DNA of 64,000 nt from Ammonifex thiophilus (GCF_003368535.1 NZ_QSLN01000006.1:1-64000); one strand, 5' to 3'. Counted from the stretch's first letter, positions 52,156 through 61,146 are shown. Notes: generated from the letters alone by a model not told the origin. Numbers and translations are program-made.

Positions 52156-52800
52156 GGAGAGGAGCCTAACCCTGCTCTCCCCCTGGGGCATCTCCACCCG
52201 GTAAACCAGTTCCCCCGCTTCGGCCAAGCTGTCGGAGTGGGTGACTAAAAGTATCTGCCTACCAGTTTCCTGACTGAAGGTGCGCAACCATTCCCCCAGC
52301 TGACGGGCGTACTCTTCGCTCACGTGCTTGCCGGGTTCGTCCAAGACAAGTATTCCCGGCAGGCGGCTGTGCTCCAAGAGGGCGCTGCGCAAGCTCAAAG
52401 AAATCACATCCACCACCCCACCCCCCCGCGCCTCGGTAGGCTCGGTCTTCACCGGCTGTGTGCCCCCGTAAGTGCTGATGACGAAAAAGTCGGCTTCTTG
52501 TTGCTCCCGGCGAGTAGCAAGCTCTATGGCGAAGCTTATCTCGGGACCGAAAACGGCCTGCAAAGCCGAGGTGACCGCTTTTTCCAAAGCTTTACGCGCG
52601 TGCTCATAGGCTGAGTTAGCCGCCAGCAAAAAAATCTCCCTCGCCCGGCCTAGAACCTCTTCTTTCTCCCGGCAGGCCGCAAGCTCTCTCTTCTTTTCCT
52701 CCAGTTCCTGTTTGAGCCTGTCAAACTCCCAGCGCCTGCGGGCCACGTACTCTTCGAAGAGGGCGAGTCCCTCCTTAATCCTCTCGTCCACGCCGCTCAT
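52123..52800 (-). CDS. Rad50/SbcC-like ATPase, C-terminal half (separate protein)
   Basis: A 225-residue protein with a coiled coil (about 15-50), then the C-terminal ATPase lobe: signature-like ARGGGVVDVISLSL (124-136), Walker B ILVLDEPG (150-157) and the His switch in LLVTHSD (188). It has no Walker A, which is supplied by the protein encoded at 53049-54386. It is last in the operon and its start overlaps the small coiled-coil gene by 26 bases. The ARGGG signature resembles that of phage-type recombination ATPases rather than E. coli SbcC. Confidence 0.85.
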   Translation of the reverse strand: MSGVDERIKEGLALFEEYVARRRWEFDRLKQELEEKKRELAACREKEEVLGRAREIFLLAANSAYEHARKALEKAVTSALQAVFGPEISFAIELATRREQQEADFFVISTYGGTQPVKTEPTEARGGGVVDVISLSLRSALLEHSRLPGILVLDEPGKHVSEEYARQLGEWLRTFSQETGRQILLVTHSDSLAEAGELVYRVEMPQGESRVRLLSSRQGGVENTA

Positions 52801-53065
52801 TCCCCCCCGCCGAATATTTCTCGATAAGATCCCAGGGGATGAGTTCTCGCGCCTCAGCTATGGCTCGGGCTATCTCCTTCTCCAGCCGGGCGAGTTCCTC
52901 TTCGAGCCTTTCCGGCTCCACCCCCAGGCGGCGAATTTCGTTCTCTATCTCCTGGAGTTGGTTTTCCAGAAGCTCTTTACGGGCCAGGGCTTGCTCGCGC
53001 AGCCGCTTGGCCAGCTCGATCCCCTGCCTTATTTTAGCGATCTCCTTTTCAAAGTCGTTTCCCAA
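52775..53065 (-). CDS. Short coiled-coil protein between the Rad50 halves
   Basis: A 96-residue, almost entirely coiled-coil protein (ENQLQEIENEIRRLGVEPERLEEELARLEKEIARAI). The start is TTG, overlapping the end of the N-terminal Rad50 gene by 17 bases; the next gene overlaps its own end by 26 bases. By position it could be the returning coiled-coil arm that follows the zinc hook in one-piece Rad50. It has no cysteine. Confidence 0.7.
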   Translation of the reverse strand: MGNDFEKEIAKIRQGIELAKRLREQALARKELLENQLQEIENEIRRLGVEPERLEEELARLEKEIARAIAEARELIPWDLIEKYSAGGNERRGRED

Positions 53066-54386
53066 GGACTATCCCCATCCTTTCCAGTTCTTGCCGCCAG
53101 ATTTTCTCCACGTGCTCCGGTGTGAGATCGGTGCCACAGAGCGGGCAGCGCTGGAGAGAAGTCAGGGCTTGCCGATACTTTTCCGCTTCCGAGCTTAGCA
53201 CCTCTTCCTGCTGCCGCACCTTCTGCACCTCCCGGGTCAGCTCCACGGCCCGGTTCTCCCTCTCGCGCCGGCAGCGCGCCAATTCGCGGTAAAGACCCAG
53301 GGCCGCATCGGCCCGGCAAAGGACTTCCTCCGCTTCCGCCAGGCGGCGGAGCCGGGAAAGTACCTGGAGCTCAAGTTTTTTCAAGTAATCCAGCCTTTTC
53401 TGCTGCTCGCTCCGGTGGCGGCTCAAAACAACGAACTTCTCCCCTAACTTACCCAACTCTTCCCCCCGCTCCTCGACGAAAGGAAGCCGGGAGAGGCCGC
53501 GAAGTATCTCCTCCTCCCGAGCCAGGGCAGCCGAGGCGCGCTGGCGTGCTTCAGCCGCGCGGAAAAGCTCTCCGTATCTCTTCCTCAGTTCCTCAAGCTG
53601 GGAAAGCCGGGATTCCAGAAGCTCCCCGGAAGGAAGTCGGGCCAAAGCTTCCGCGAGGAAAGCCGCTTCTTGTCGCAGCCGCTCCCTCTTCTCCTTCAGG
53701 CATAAAAGCTCCCCCCGCTTTTCTTCCGCCTTGAGCACACCGTTCACCAACTCGCGAACCCTCTTCAGCCTTTCCTCCAGCCGCGGAAGCTCCTCCTGTA
53801 AAGGGGAAATTTCCTTGCGAAGAGCGGCAACGGACTCTTCCAGGGTCTTTATCCGGCCTTGCCACTGAGACTGCTCCCGTAAGGCCATTTTGGCCGCCCG
53901 CTGGAAAAGCTCGGCCCCCGCTATTTGCCCTATCACCTGCGCCCGCACGCTGGGGCTCTCCCGCAGAAGAAAAGGGGGATCAAGCTGGTGAGCTAGGTTT
54001 AGCTCCAGCGACTGGTTGCCTATGGAGTAGGGTTTTATGCCGGTGAGCTCCTCAACCTCATTAGGAACACTTCGCCCGGGACTTTCCAGACGTAAGGTTT
54101 CCCCTCCGGGACGCTTTATGCAGTAGCGGTTGCTCCTTCCTTCCCGCTCGCGCTCAATCACAGTCCCATCTTCCAGCTCCACGGCCACCCGGCAGTGGTG
54201 GCTACCTGCCCGCACCAGGCCCTCCCCCTGAGGGCGGTTATAGAAGAGCCAGCGCAGGGCTCGCACCACCGCCGACTTACCCCGGTCTGATTCCCCCACC
54301 AGCACGGTAACGGTGGGGGAAAGCTCGATCTCCGTATAGCGGTGCGATTGGAAGTTTTCCAGGATTATCCGCCTAACCTTAGGCAT
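53049..54386 (-). CDS. Rad50/SbcC-like ATPase, N-terminal half with zinc hook (separate protein)
   Basis: A 445-residue protein. The N-terminal ATPase lobe has ENFQSHRYTEIELSP and Walker A GESDRGKS (31-38), and a Q-loop region near 120-145. A long coiled coil follows (about 165-410), and the zinc-hook motif CPLC is at 414-417, after which the protein stops within about 30 residues. In ordinary Rad50/SbcC the chain would go on through a second coiled coil to the Walker B lobe; here those parts are encoded by the next two genes. Its start overlaps the nuclease gene by 8 bases. Confidence 0.88.
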   Translation of the reverse strand: MPKVRRIILENFQSHRYTEIELSPTVTVLVGESDRGKSAVVRALRWLFYNRPQGEGLVRAGSHHCRVAVELEDGTVIEREREGRSNRYCIKRPGGETLRLESPGRSVPNEVEELTGIKPYSIGNQSLELNLAHQLDPPFLLRESPSVRAQVIGQIAGAELFQRAAKMALREQSQWQGRIKTLEESVAALRKEISPLQEELPRLEERLKRVRELVNGVLKAEEKRGELLCLKEKRERLRQEAAFLAEALARLPSGELLESRLSQLEELRKRYGELFRAAEARQRASAALAREEEILRGLSRLPFVEERGEELGKLGEKFVVLSRHRSEQQKRLDYLKKLELQVLSRLRRLAEAEEVLCRADAALGLYRELARCRRERENRAVELTREVQKVRQQEEVLSSEAEKYRQALTSLQRCPLCGTDLTPEHVEKIWRQELERMGIVLGKRL

Positions 54387-55371
54387 TTTCCCCCACCTCG
54401 GCCTGGACCTGAGACCATATCCGGTAAACTTCCCGCCTTACCTCTTCAAAGCCGGAGATTTCCTTCTTCTCTGCCAGGACGCGTTCCAGGATGATGTCGG
54501 GGGTGGTCGTGGGCTCCCCTTCCCCCTTGCTCAGGGCTCGGAGCTGGGCCAAGAATTCCTCCCGTTTCCTGGCCCGAAAGGCGGCCTCTTCAATAGCCTG
54601 CCGGTCGAGCACCTCCGCTCCCGGTAGGGCGCTTTTCAGGGGAATGTGCTCGTGCCACAGTCTCCCTTCCACATGGATGAGCACCACTTTGGGAATGCGG
54701 TTGAGCTCCGCCGGGCTGGCCGAGAGGCGCACCAGGGCCCCGGGGTTGATGAACCACTTGCCCTCCCGGCAAACATCCGGGTAGCCCAGGTGGTAGTGGC
54801 CGCAGAGGGTGTAGTCCGCCTCGGTACGGGGAGCTACCTCGTCGACGAGGGTGTACTTTATGACTGTCCCCTGGGGTCGGTCGATGAGCGCCCCGTGGCA
54901 CACATGCAAAGCCACATCACAGTCTCCCTTCTTCACGATGTAGTCCGCCTTGTCCCCTTCGTCGATGGCGTAGTGGTAAGGAGCTCCGGTCACCTTGACC
55001 CTCACCCCCTTTTCCTCGAAGTAAACGGGGGCGGAGGAAAGCAGCCGCACCTGCCCTATGCGGGCCAGAAAGCCCAACAGCGTGCGCGAGAGGGTACCCG
55101 GGTTCTGCCCGTGCAGATCGTGGTTGCCCGGCACCACCAGCAAAGGGGCAGGCAACCTGGTCAAGATGGCCAAAAATTCACCCATGGCACTCAAGCCGGG
55201 CAACGGCGCATCGAAGAAGTCCCCTCCGTGCAGGACCGCCGTGACTTCCAGCTCCTCCGCTAGCCGCACCACTTCTTCGAGCTTAGCCTTTAAGGTGGCT
55301 ACGAAGTCGTCCTTGCGGTTGGCCGGGTTTACCCCGCGCAGATGGGTATCGGTAAGGAAAAGGAAGCGCAA
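54379..55371 (-). CDS. Mre11/SbcD-like nuclease
   Basis: A 330-residue calcineurin-like phosphoesterase with all metal motifs: DTH (8-10), GGDFFD (49-54), GNHD (82-85), CHG (156-158) and GHYH (189-192). Together with the Rad50-like proteins it should process DNA double-strand ends. It starts with TTG and lies between herA and the rad50 pieces, an arrangement like the archaeal operon. Confidence 0.88.
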   Translation of the reverse strand: MRFLFLTDTHLRGVNPANRKDDFVATLKAKLEEVVRLAEELEVTAVLHGGDFFDAPLPGLSAMGEFLAILTRLPAPLLVVPGNHDLHGQNPGTLSRTLLGFLARIGQVRLLSSAPVYFEEKGVRVKVTGAPYHYAIDEGDKADYIVKKGDCDVALHVCHGALIDRPQGTVIKYTLVDEVAPRTEADYTLCGHYHLGYPDVCREGKWFINPGALVRLSASPAELNRIPKVVLIHVEGRLWHEHIPLKSALPGAEVLDRQAIEEAAFRARKREEFLAQLRALSKGEGEPTTTPDIILERVLAEKKEISGFEEVRREVYRIWSQVQAEVGENA

Positions 55372-55389
55372 TAATGTTCCCCTCCCGCT

Positions 55390-57321
55390 TCAGGCCAGCG
55401 TCCAGCGGTAGCCGCCGAAGGCCAGGCTTGTAGTTGCCTTAAGCTTGCCCGTTTCGGACCAGCGCTTAAGCGCCTGGCGTAGCTCGGCCTCGCTTACTCG
55501 GCGATGTAGCCGCCGCTCGCATTCTTGCAGACACTGGGTGAGATCCATCTCCCTTATGTAGCCGCCACGCCTCTCAATGAACTCTCGCACCACCGGCCAG
55601 AGATCTTCCCCTTGCTTCTGTCGGTACTCCCGCCACTCGGTGAAGGGGTCCTCGGCGTGAGGGCTACGGGTCCAACTGGCCCGCACCGTGATGGGAACAG
55701 TCCTCTGCACAATGGCCGAGGAGACAAAAGCGTTGCCCGAAGAAAGATAAGGCAGGCGGGCAATTTCCCCCGGACCCAGGTCGGTTTCCCGCTTGATAAC
55801 GTCCAGGTCCTGGGCCCGCACGGTGCGGAGGATAAGCTTGGTGTTGAGCTGGGCGTTGACCGTGTCGTCGAGCAGAGAAGGGCGCTGGGTAGCCAGGATG
55901 AGGAAAACCCCGTATTTGCGGCCCTCCTGCGCTATCTCCCGGATTATGGAACGGGCAGGAGCGAAATCCCGCTCCCCGGTGACCTTGGGTACCAGAACGT
56001 GCGCCTCGTCGGTCACCACGAAAAAAGGAGGAAAATAGGGAAAGGCCTTAACGCCGTACTGCTTGCCGTCCCGGTAGTCGCGACGCCGCCGGAAGAGCCG
56101 CCTCAAGGCGTAGGCGGCAAAGAGAATGAGCTTACGCGACTCTCCCCGCACTATGCACACTTTCCCCTGCTGCAAAGCCTCCTCGATGCCGGCGGTGCCC
56201 CGGGAGCCGAAAAGGCCGATGCGATGAAGGTAATTGAGGCGCCGCTGCACAGCCTGAGCTGTGCTTTCCCCTATGCCGGCGTCGCGGAAATCCTGGTAAA
56301 CCTTCAGTTTGTCTCGGTACTCCGCCTGGCGCAGAGGATCGTCGGGAAAGCGCTCCTCCGCCGGATCCTTCCCCTCCTCCAGCTTCTTTAAATCCTGCTC
56401 GAAGCGGCGGGAGAAAGTGAGCCCCTCGATGAGATAATTCAGACGCGTGCGGTAAGTCTCCAGGCTGTCGCCCACTTGCCAAAGCACCGAAGCGGCGTGA
56501 TCCATCTGCTCGGTCCAGCCCTCCATGGCCGCCTTGAGTAAGGTGACCAGCTCCCCTCGATCCAGGTCTTCAAAGCGCACGTCGGCATCCTGCCCTAACT
56601 GGAAAACAAGAGCGCGCGAGGCGAGCTCTTTCTGCCGGGAGAGGAAAGGCTCGGCGAAAACTAGAGGCTCGTCGAAACTGAGCTCAAAGTGGGGATCGAA
56701 AACCAGGGTAGGAATCTCTTGGTACATGAGCTCTTCCAGCAGCACCCGCAGGGCAAAGGACTTGCCCGAGCCCGAGCCGCCAAAAATGCCCACATGAGGG
56801 TACTGGGAGAACTTGGACCAGGGGAGAAAGAAAGGAACGCCGGGCATGAGCTCAGCCCTATCTTCCCCCGGCAGGTAACGGAAAACCAGTTCCTTCAGCT
56901 CCTCCGGCAGCTCAAACTCTTCCGTCCCCCGCACCACGCCGAGCAGGGCGCCCGCCTTCTGCCAGTCCTCCGGCAGGAGGTGCGGGCGCACCTCCTCGAA
57001 GGTAGCCGGCCGTACTTTAGCCCCCACTTCCAGCGGGTGGCTCAACTCCTCCACCACCCGCACCTCGGCCAAGTAGAAGGTCTCGTGCGCCGGGTCGTAG
57101 CCCAGCGCCTGGAGCGTACCCAGAGTAGCCTCATCGATGAGGCCGGGGTGAGCGGCGTGGGCCGCCTCGGGTAGGAGCGGGTTGACGGCGTAGGTGCCCA
57201 CCACCTCCACCAGCACCCCTCCCGGGTTACCCTCCACCACCAGGTACTCGTTTACCCGGAAAGGGCGCTCTCGCGTGGCCACCTTCCCCTCCACCTGACT
57301 GGTGATACCCACCAGACGCAT
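55390..57321 (-). CDS. herA: HerA-like DNA translocase/helicase
   Basis: A 643-residue hexameric FtsK-HerA family ATPase. A beta-barrel (HAS-barrel-like) N-terminus is followed by Walker A GGSGSGKS (181-188), an insertion rich in charged helix, Walker B FFVVTDEAH (433-441) and the TQRPS sensor segment. The last 80 residues look like a winged helix, an extra domain compared with compact archaeal HerA. HerA works with the NurA nuclease encoded 24 bases upstream to resect DNA ends after Mre11-Rad50. Confidence 0.87.
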   Translation of the reverse strand: MRLVGITSQVEGKVATRERPFRVNEYLVVEGNPGGVLVEVVGTYAVNPLLPEAAHAAHPGLIDEATLGTLQALGYDPAHETFYLAEVRVVEELSHPLEVGAKVRPATFEEVRPHLLPEDWQKAGALLGVVRGTEEFELPEELKELVFRYLPGEDRAELMPGVPFFLPWSKFSQYPHVGIFGGSGSGKSFALRVLLEELMYQEIPTLVFDPHFELSFDEPLVFAEPFLSRQKELASRALVFQLGQDADVRFEDLDRGELVTLLKAAMEGWTEQMDHAASVLWQVGDSLETYRTRLNYLIEGLTFSRRFEQDLKKLEEGKDPAEERFPDDPLRQAEYRDKLKVYQDFRDAGIGESTAQAVQRRLNYLHRIGLFGSRGTAGIEEALQQGKVCIVRGESRKLILFAAYALRRLFRRRRDYRDGKQYGVKAFPYFPPFFVVTDEAHVLVPKVTGERDFAPARSIIREIAQEGRKYGVFLILATQRPSLLDDTVNAQLNTKLILRTVRAQDLDVIKRETDLGPGEIARLPYLSSGNAFVSSAIVQRTVPITVRASWTRSPHAEDPFTEWREYRQKQGEDLWPVVREFIERRGGYIREMDLTQCLQECERRLHRRVSEAELRQALKRWSETGKLKATTSLAFGGYRWTLA

Positions 57322-57345
57322 ACCTTCTCCAACCCCCGTGATTTT

Positions 57346-58302
57346 TTAGAAAGGGCGGCGGCGACGGTGCGAAGAGAGAAACACCTCCCGCAGCTCGGTC
57401 GGAACCGCCGCGGCCACCAAGCGCTCCACCTCGGTCCTGCTCAGGCGCACGTGGCGGTCGGCCAGATCGATGAGACTGGGTATTCCCCGGCCATCGGCCG
57501 GGGTAAGCGCCCGCAAGATTCCGAGTATCTCGGGGAGGAACTCCTCCTGCTCGGGCAGGAGATCAAAGGCCACCGGTTGGGGGTGATGACCGAAGCGGGC
57601 GAAAACCCGCAGGAAAGGCTTCCGCGCCTCCAACTCGAAAACCTCGCCCGGCGCCAGGCAGCCATAGAGCACCTCCCGATCGTGCAGCGCCGGGCCAGTA
57701 AAGGCCAGAGACTTGCCCAGCCTGCAGCTGGTTATCTCCTCTATCACTCCCACCAGCAGCACTCCCCGGTCCAGGGCTTGGCGGCGAAGCTCCTGAAAAA
57801 GCTCCTCCGCCCGATCTCTCAGGTGAACGAAACCTCCGTCGAGCATAACCAGCGCTCCCGGCAGGAGCTCTGCTACCCGCAAAGCCACCCGTAGCTCCAG
57901 AGCCGACATGCGCGCCTTTATTTGCTGCTCGGCCAGGTGATCGGACCAACCCTCCTCATCTCGCCCCTGCTCCTCTAGAGCACGCGCCACTTCCGGGTCG
58001 AGGGGTGAAAAAACTTCGTGCTCTACCAGCGGGGGCTCCAGACGGGGGAGGGCAAAAGCGGCAGCCTGCATAAGGACGAGAAAGTAGGGGTAGTGCGCAC
58101 CTACCGTGCCCAGCGAGCCATCCACCGCCACCACCCGCCTTTGAGGGTGCAGGGGATCGACACGGTAAAACCTGCCTAACGCGCCCAGCCGGGAGCGGAG
58201 CTCGGAAGGAGAGGGGCGCTTGCAGAGCAGGTGGCGGCAGAGGGTAGCGAACTCGCGCAGCTTGATCACCGCCCCCTCGTTTCCCACGAGCAAGAGGTTC
58301 AC
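57346..58302 (-). CDS. nurA: NurA-like 5'-3' nuclease
   Basis: A 318-residue nuclease of the NurA family. The acidic residues expected to hold manganese are in VAVDGS (Asp61), VMLDGG (Asp155), GVIEE (near 187) and IDLADRHVRLSR (about 278-289). NurA forms a dimer on the HerA ring and degrades DNA as HerA pumps it. The GTG start follows GGAGAGGTAG, which includes the stop codon of the gene before it. Confidence 0.85.
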   Translation of the reverse strand: MNLLLVGNEGAVIKLREFATLCRHLLCKRPSPSELRSRLGALGRFYRVDPLHPQRRVVAVDGSLGTVGAHYPYFLVLMQAAAFALPRLEPPLVEHEVFSPLDPEVARALEEQGRDEEGWSDHLAEQQIKARMSALELRVALRVAELLPGALVMLDGGFVHLRDRAEELFQELRRQALDRGVLLVGVIEEITSCRLGKSLAFTGPALHDREVLYGCLAPGEVFELEARKPFLRVFARFGHHPQPVAFDLLPEQEEFLPEILGILRALTPADGRGIPSLIDLADRHVRLSRTEVERLVAAAVPTELREVFLSSHRRRRPF

Positions 58303-58602
58303 CTACCTCTCCTGGCCGAAAATCTGGCGGGTCATGGTGACGATCCAGGACCAGTGCAGGTAGATGTGGACGATCACCAGGGCAACCAGTACCAGGGCCA
58401 GGTAGCGGTGAATATCGGCCCACTCGTGGCGGGTCAAGGAGAGGAAAACCTGCTCCTGGCCCCAGTGCCTCCCGTGCGGCCCCCCTCCCGAAGAGAAGGC
58501 CAGCCAGCGGACGAAGCCGGTAAACGCCATGCCAAGCCCGGTAAGGAAAAGCAAGGCGTCCACTAGGTAGTTAAGCTTGGGGCGGTTCAAAGTCTGCTTC
58601 AC
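58303..58602 (-). CDS. DUF4405 membrane protein (cytochrome b-like)
   Basis: A protein of about 99 residues with three hydrophobic helices (LVDALLFLTGLGMAFTGFV, and two more around WADIHRYLALVLVALVIVHIYLHW) whose histidines are placed as haem ligands in DUF4405 proteins. Function is unknown. The start is uncertain: GTG 58602 gives the family's usual length, with ATGs at 58629 and 58653 as alternatives. It is the first gene of the nurA-herA transcript but has no obvious link to DNA repair. Confidence 0.7.
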   Translation of the reverse strand: MKQTLNRPKLNYLVDALLFLTGLGMAFTGFVRWLAFSSGGGPHGRHWGQEQVFLSLTRHEWADIHRYLALVLVALVIVHIYLHWSWIVTMTRQIFGQER

Positions 58603-58674
58603 CCCCTTTATCTTTAAATAGTAACACATTTCACCACCACAGGCGAGAAACATCGCCGCCCCGGTGCTAAAAGC

Positions 58675-58700
58675 TAAGGCCGGGAGTACTCCCGGCCTTA
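58675..58700 (-). terminator. Hairpin after the NlpC/P60 gene
   Basis: A 10-base-pair stem (TAAGGCCGGG with CCCGGCCTTA) around AGTACT. On the minus strand GCTTTTAGC follows, a weak T run. Confidence 0.6.
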
Positions 58701-58728
58701 AGTTACCGCTTCGGTGTGCCGAAACCGG

Positions 58729-59550
58729 TTACAGGAGGCGGCGTGCGGTCACGAAGTGGCTGTCCCAGTACTCTTCGTAAAGGGAGTTGTAGCGCACGCA
58801 GCCGCGGCTGGAACTGGCATGGATGAAGCGCCCATCGCCCAAGTATATACCCACGTGATCGATGCCGTAGCCCCCGGTGCAGAAGAAAAGCAGGTCACCG
58901 GGACGAAGCTCGTAGCGGGATACCGGAGTGCCGTAGGAGCTTTGCAGGTCGGCCCGGTGGGGGAGGTAGATGCCGAAACGTCCGAAGACGTGTTTGACAA
59001 AACCGGAACAGTCGAATCCCGTCTCCGGGTTTTCTCCCGCCCAGCGATAGCGCGTGCCCAGGAGAGATTCGGCGTAGGCCAGCAGGCGCTCCACGTCCGT
59101 TCGCCCGCCACGGGAGGGAAGAGCTGCTGGACGGCTACCGTAGTTGCCGGGGATGGTGAGCGTCTGCCCCGGGTAAATAACGGTGGACTTCAGTCCGTTG
59201 GCTTCCATCAGGTCCTGGACCGTAATGCCGTACTTTATGGCTATGTTCCAGAGACAATCGCCCGGCTGCACTACGTAGGTGGTAACCGGACCGGCCGCGG
59301 ACGAGGGGGTGGGAGCCGAGCTTGTCCCCTCATCGGGCAGCACTAAAACCTGACCGGGGTAAATGGTGGTGGAAGTCAGTTGGTTAATCTTCACCAGCGT
59401 CTGCCAGGTGGTTCCGTGAGCAACGGCTATACTCCAGAGGCAATCGCCCGGCTGCACTATGTAGGTGGCCGCCTCCGCTCTTCCAACCCCTATCCCTAAG
59501 ACCAGCACGAAAGCCAGCAGAAATAGAAAGGCTTTGGCGTTCCCGGACAG
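58729..59550 (-). CDS. LysM x2 - NlpC/P60 peptidoglycan endopeptidase
   Basis: A secreted wall hydrolase of about 273 residues. Two LysM repeats (each YIVQPGDCLWSIAVAHGTTW-like) come after the signal peptide, followed by an NlpC/P60 domain with FDCSGFVKHVFGRFG (catalytic Cys), PGDLLFF and IDHVGIYLGDGRFIHA (catalytic His). From the first normal start (GTG 59508) the signal peptide would be cut short; a CTG at 59550, nine bases after AAGGAAAGGGGG, restores NAKAFLFLLAFVLVLGIGVG and an AEA cleavage site, so CTG is the likely start. Confidence 0.88.
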   Translation of the reverse strand: MSGNAKAFLFLLAFVLVLGIGVGRAEAATYIVQPGDCLWSIAVAHGTTWQTLVKINQLTSTTIYPGQVLVLPDEGTSSAPTPSSAAGPVTTYVVQPGDCLWNIAIKYGITVQDLMEANGLKSTVIYPGQTLTIPGNYGSRPAALPSRGGRTDVERLLAYAESLLGTRYRWAGENPETGFDCSGFVKHVFGRFGIYLPHRADLQSSYGTPVSRYELRPGDLLFFCTGGYGIDHVGIYLGDGRFIHASSSRGCVRYNSLYEEYWDSHFVTARRLL

Positions 59551-59651
59551 AAATCTCGCCCCCTTTCCTTAATTTCTCTCTTTCTCTTCGTCCTCTTCGG
59601 CCGTGCTCCCTTGTGGATAACTTTCTGATGTCAGAAAACTTTAGTTTAAAA

Positions 59652-59686
59652 AAGAAAAAAGGCGAGACAGTTTTGCTGTCTCGCCT
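59652..59686 (-). terminator. Rho-independent terminator after cca
   Basis: An 11-base-pair stem (AGGCGAGACAG with CTGTCTCGCCT) with loop CAAAA, followed on the minus strand by TTTTTTC. A clear terminator for the alr-rtcB-cca transcript. Confidence 0.9.
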
Positions 59687-59701
59687 CTAGCTTAAAGGAG
59701 A

Positions 59702-61123
59702 TTAAATCGGCTTACTCCACCGCTTTTCAACAAAGCGCCATAAAGCCTCGCGCTCGTTCGGCAACCGGCCACTCTGCACCTCGCGTAAAAGCTCTCTTTG
59801 TACTTTCCCTATCTGCGGCCCCTCCCCCAAAATAGCCACCAGATCCTTGCCAGCCAAGGCCAGTTCCGAAGGGTAGAAGGGGGTCCGAGCTAAGGTCTCC
59901 TTCACCATTTCCCGAAACCTATCGAGTTCCCGCAAGCCTTCCTCCGCCTCCACCTTTCCCCCCCTGAGATCGGCCCGGCGCAGGGCGAAGAGCTCCTCCA
60001 GTGCTTCCTCCAACTCCTGCCGGCGGGGGAGGTCGGCGGCAAGCCGCCCCAGCCACCTGATTACTGTGCGCTCCCTCATGTTACAGGAAAACATGTGGCA
60101 GCGGACCAAAAAAACCGCACGACGGGCAACCTGAGGGCGGACGCGCAGGCGCCGCAAAATCCTGGCTGCCAATTGAGCGGAGCGCACCTCGTGTCGGTGG
60201 TCGCAGAGTTCTCCCCGCCGGTTGAGCTTCCTTACCCCCGGCAACCCTTTGGCCACATCGTGCAGAAGGGCGGCCCAGCGCAGGGCGATCCGGGGCGGCG
60301 AGTTCCGTAAGACGGCCATGGTATGGCTCCAGACGTCGTACCGGTGGTAGCGTGGGTTTTGCTCCACACCGTAGAGGCGAGCCACCTCGGGGAGGATCAA
60401 GACCTGCTCCTCCCGTCCCCTGTTCCTTCCTCGGCAGGAAGAAAGGAGTAACCCTGCTTCCCGCATAAGCTCAAAGCCCACGTCGGGGTGGTCGGACACG
60501 AGGATGCGTTCTATTTCATCCCGCACCCGCTCCACAGAAAGGCGGGCCACTCTCTCCCTCACCTGGGAAAGGGCTGATCTTGTACGGGGCTCCACCCGAT
60601 AGCCAAGCTGGGCGGCGAAGCGACAGGCTCGAAAAGCACGTAAGGCGTCTTCCTGGAAGCGCTTCACAGGGTCTCCCACCGCCCGGATAATCCCCCGGCG
60701 CAGATCTTCCTGACCGCCGAAGGGGTCGTAAAGCTTTCCCCGCAGGTCCATGGCCATGGCGTTAATGGTAAAGTCCCGCCGCGCCAGGTCCTCCTCCAAC
60801 CGGCTGAGGAAGTCGACTTTCTCCGGTCGGTGAGGATCCTCCCCGTAGACCTCACTGCGGAAGGTGGCCACTTCCACCAAACCACCTTCTGCCAGCACCC
60901 CCACCACGCCGAAGGCCGCCCCGTAGGTAACCGCTTTCAAGCCCGACCTTACGACCAGGTCCAGCACTTCCTGCGGCCGGGCAGAAGTGGCCACGTCGAG
61001 GTCCACCGGGGGCTTCCCCAGAAGATAGTCCCGCACCGCTCCACCCACCACATAAGCCTCAAAGCCCGCTTCTTCCAGCATTTTCAGCACTTTGACCAGC
61101 GGAACAGGCCAATTCACCACCAA
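59702..61123 (-). CDS. cca: CCA-adding tRNA nucleotidyltransferase (with HD domain)
   Basis: A 473-residue class II nucleotidyltransferase. The head has GGAVRDYLLGKPPVDLDVAT with the catalytic DxD, then RRDFTINAMA and the FQEDALRAFRACRFAAQLGY neck; an HD domain (LLHDVAKGLPG and HRHEVRSAQL) follows. Such proteins add or repair CCA ends of tRNA. The three tRNAs in this window already encode CCA, suggesting a repair role. Starts at TTG after GGAGAACTTGT. RtcB is encoded just upstream. Confidence 0.92.
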   Translation of the reverse strand: MVVNWPVPLVKVLKMLEEAGFEAYVVGGAVRDYLLGKPPVDLDVATSARPQEVLDLVVRSGLKAVTYGAAFGVVGVLAEGGLVEVATFRSEVYGEDPHRPEKVDFLSRLEEDLARRDFTINAMAMDLRGKLYDPFGGQEDLRRGIIRAVGDPVKRFQEDALRAFRACRFAAQLGYRVEPRTRSALSQVRERVARLSVERVRDEIERILVSDHPDVGFELMREAGLLLSSCRGRNRGREEQVLILPEVARLYGVEQNPRYHRYDVWSHTMAVLRNSPPRIALRWAALLHDVAKGLPGVRKLNRRGELCDHRHEVRSAQLAARILRRLRVRPQVARRAVFLVRCHMFSCNMRERTVIRWLGRLAADLPRRQELEEALEELFALRRADLRGGKVEAEEGLRELDRFREMVKETLARTPFYPSELALAGKDLVAILGEGPQIGKVQRELLREVQSGRLPNEREALWRFVEKRWSKPI

Positions 61124-61146
61124 ACAAGTTCTCCTTTCTTCATTCT

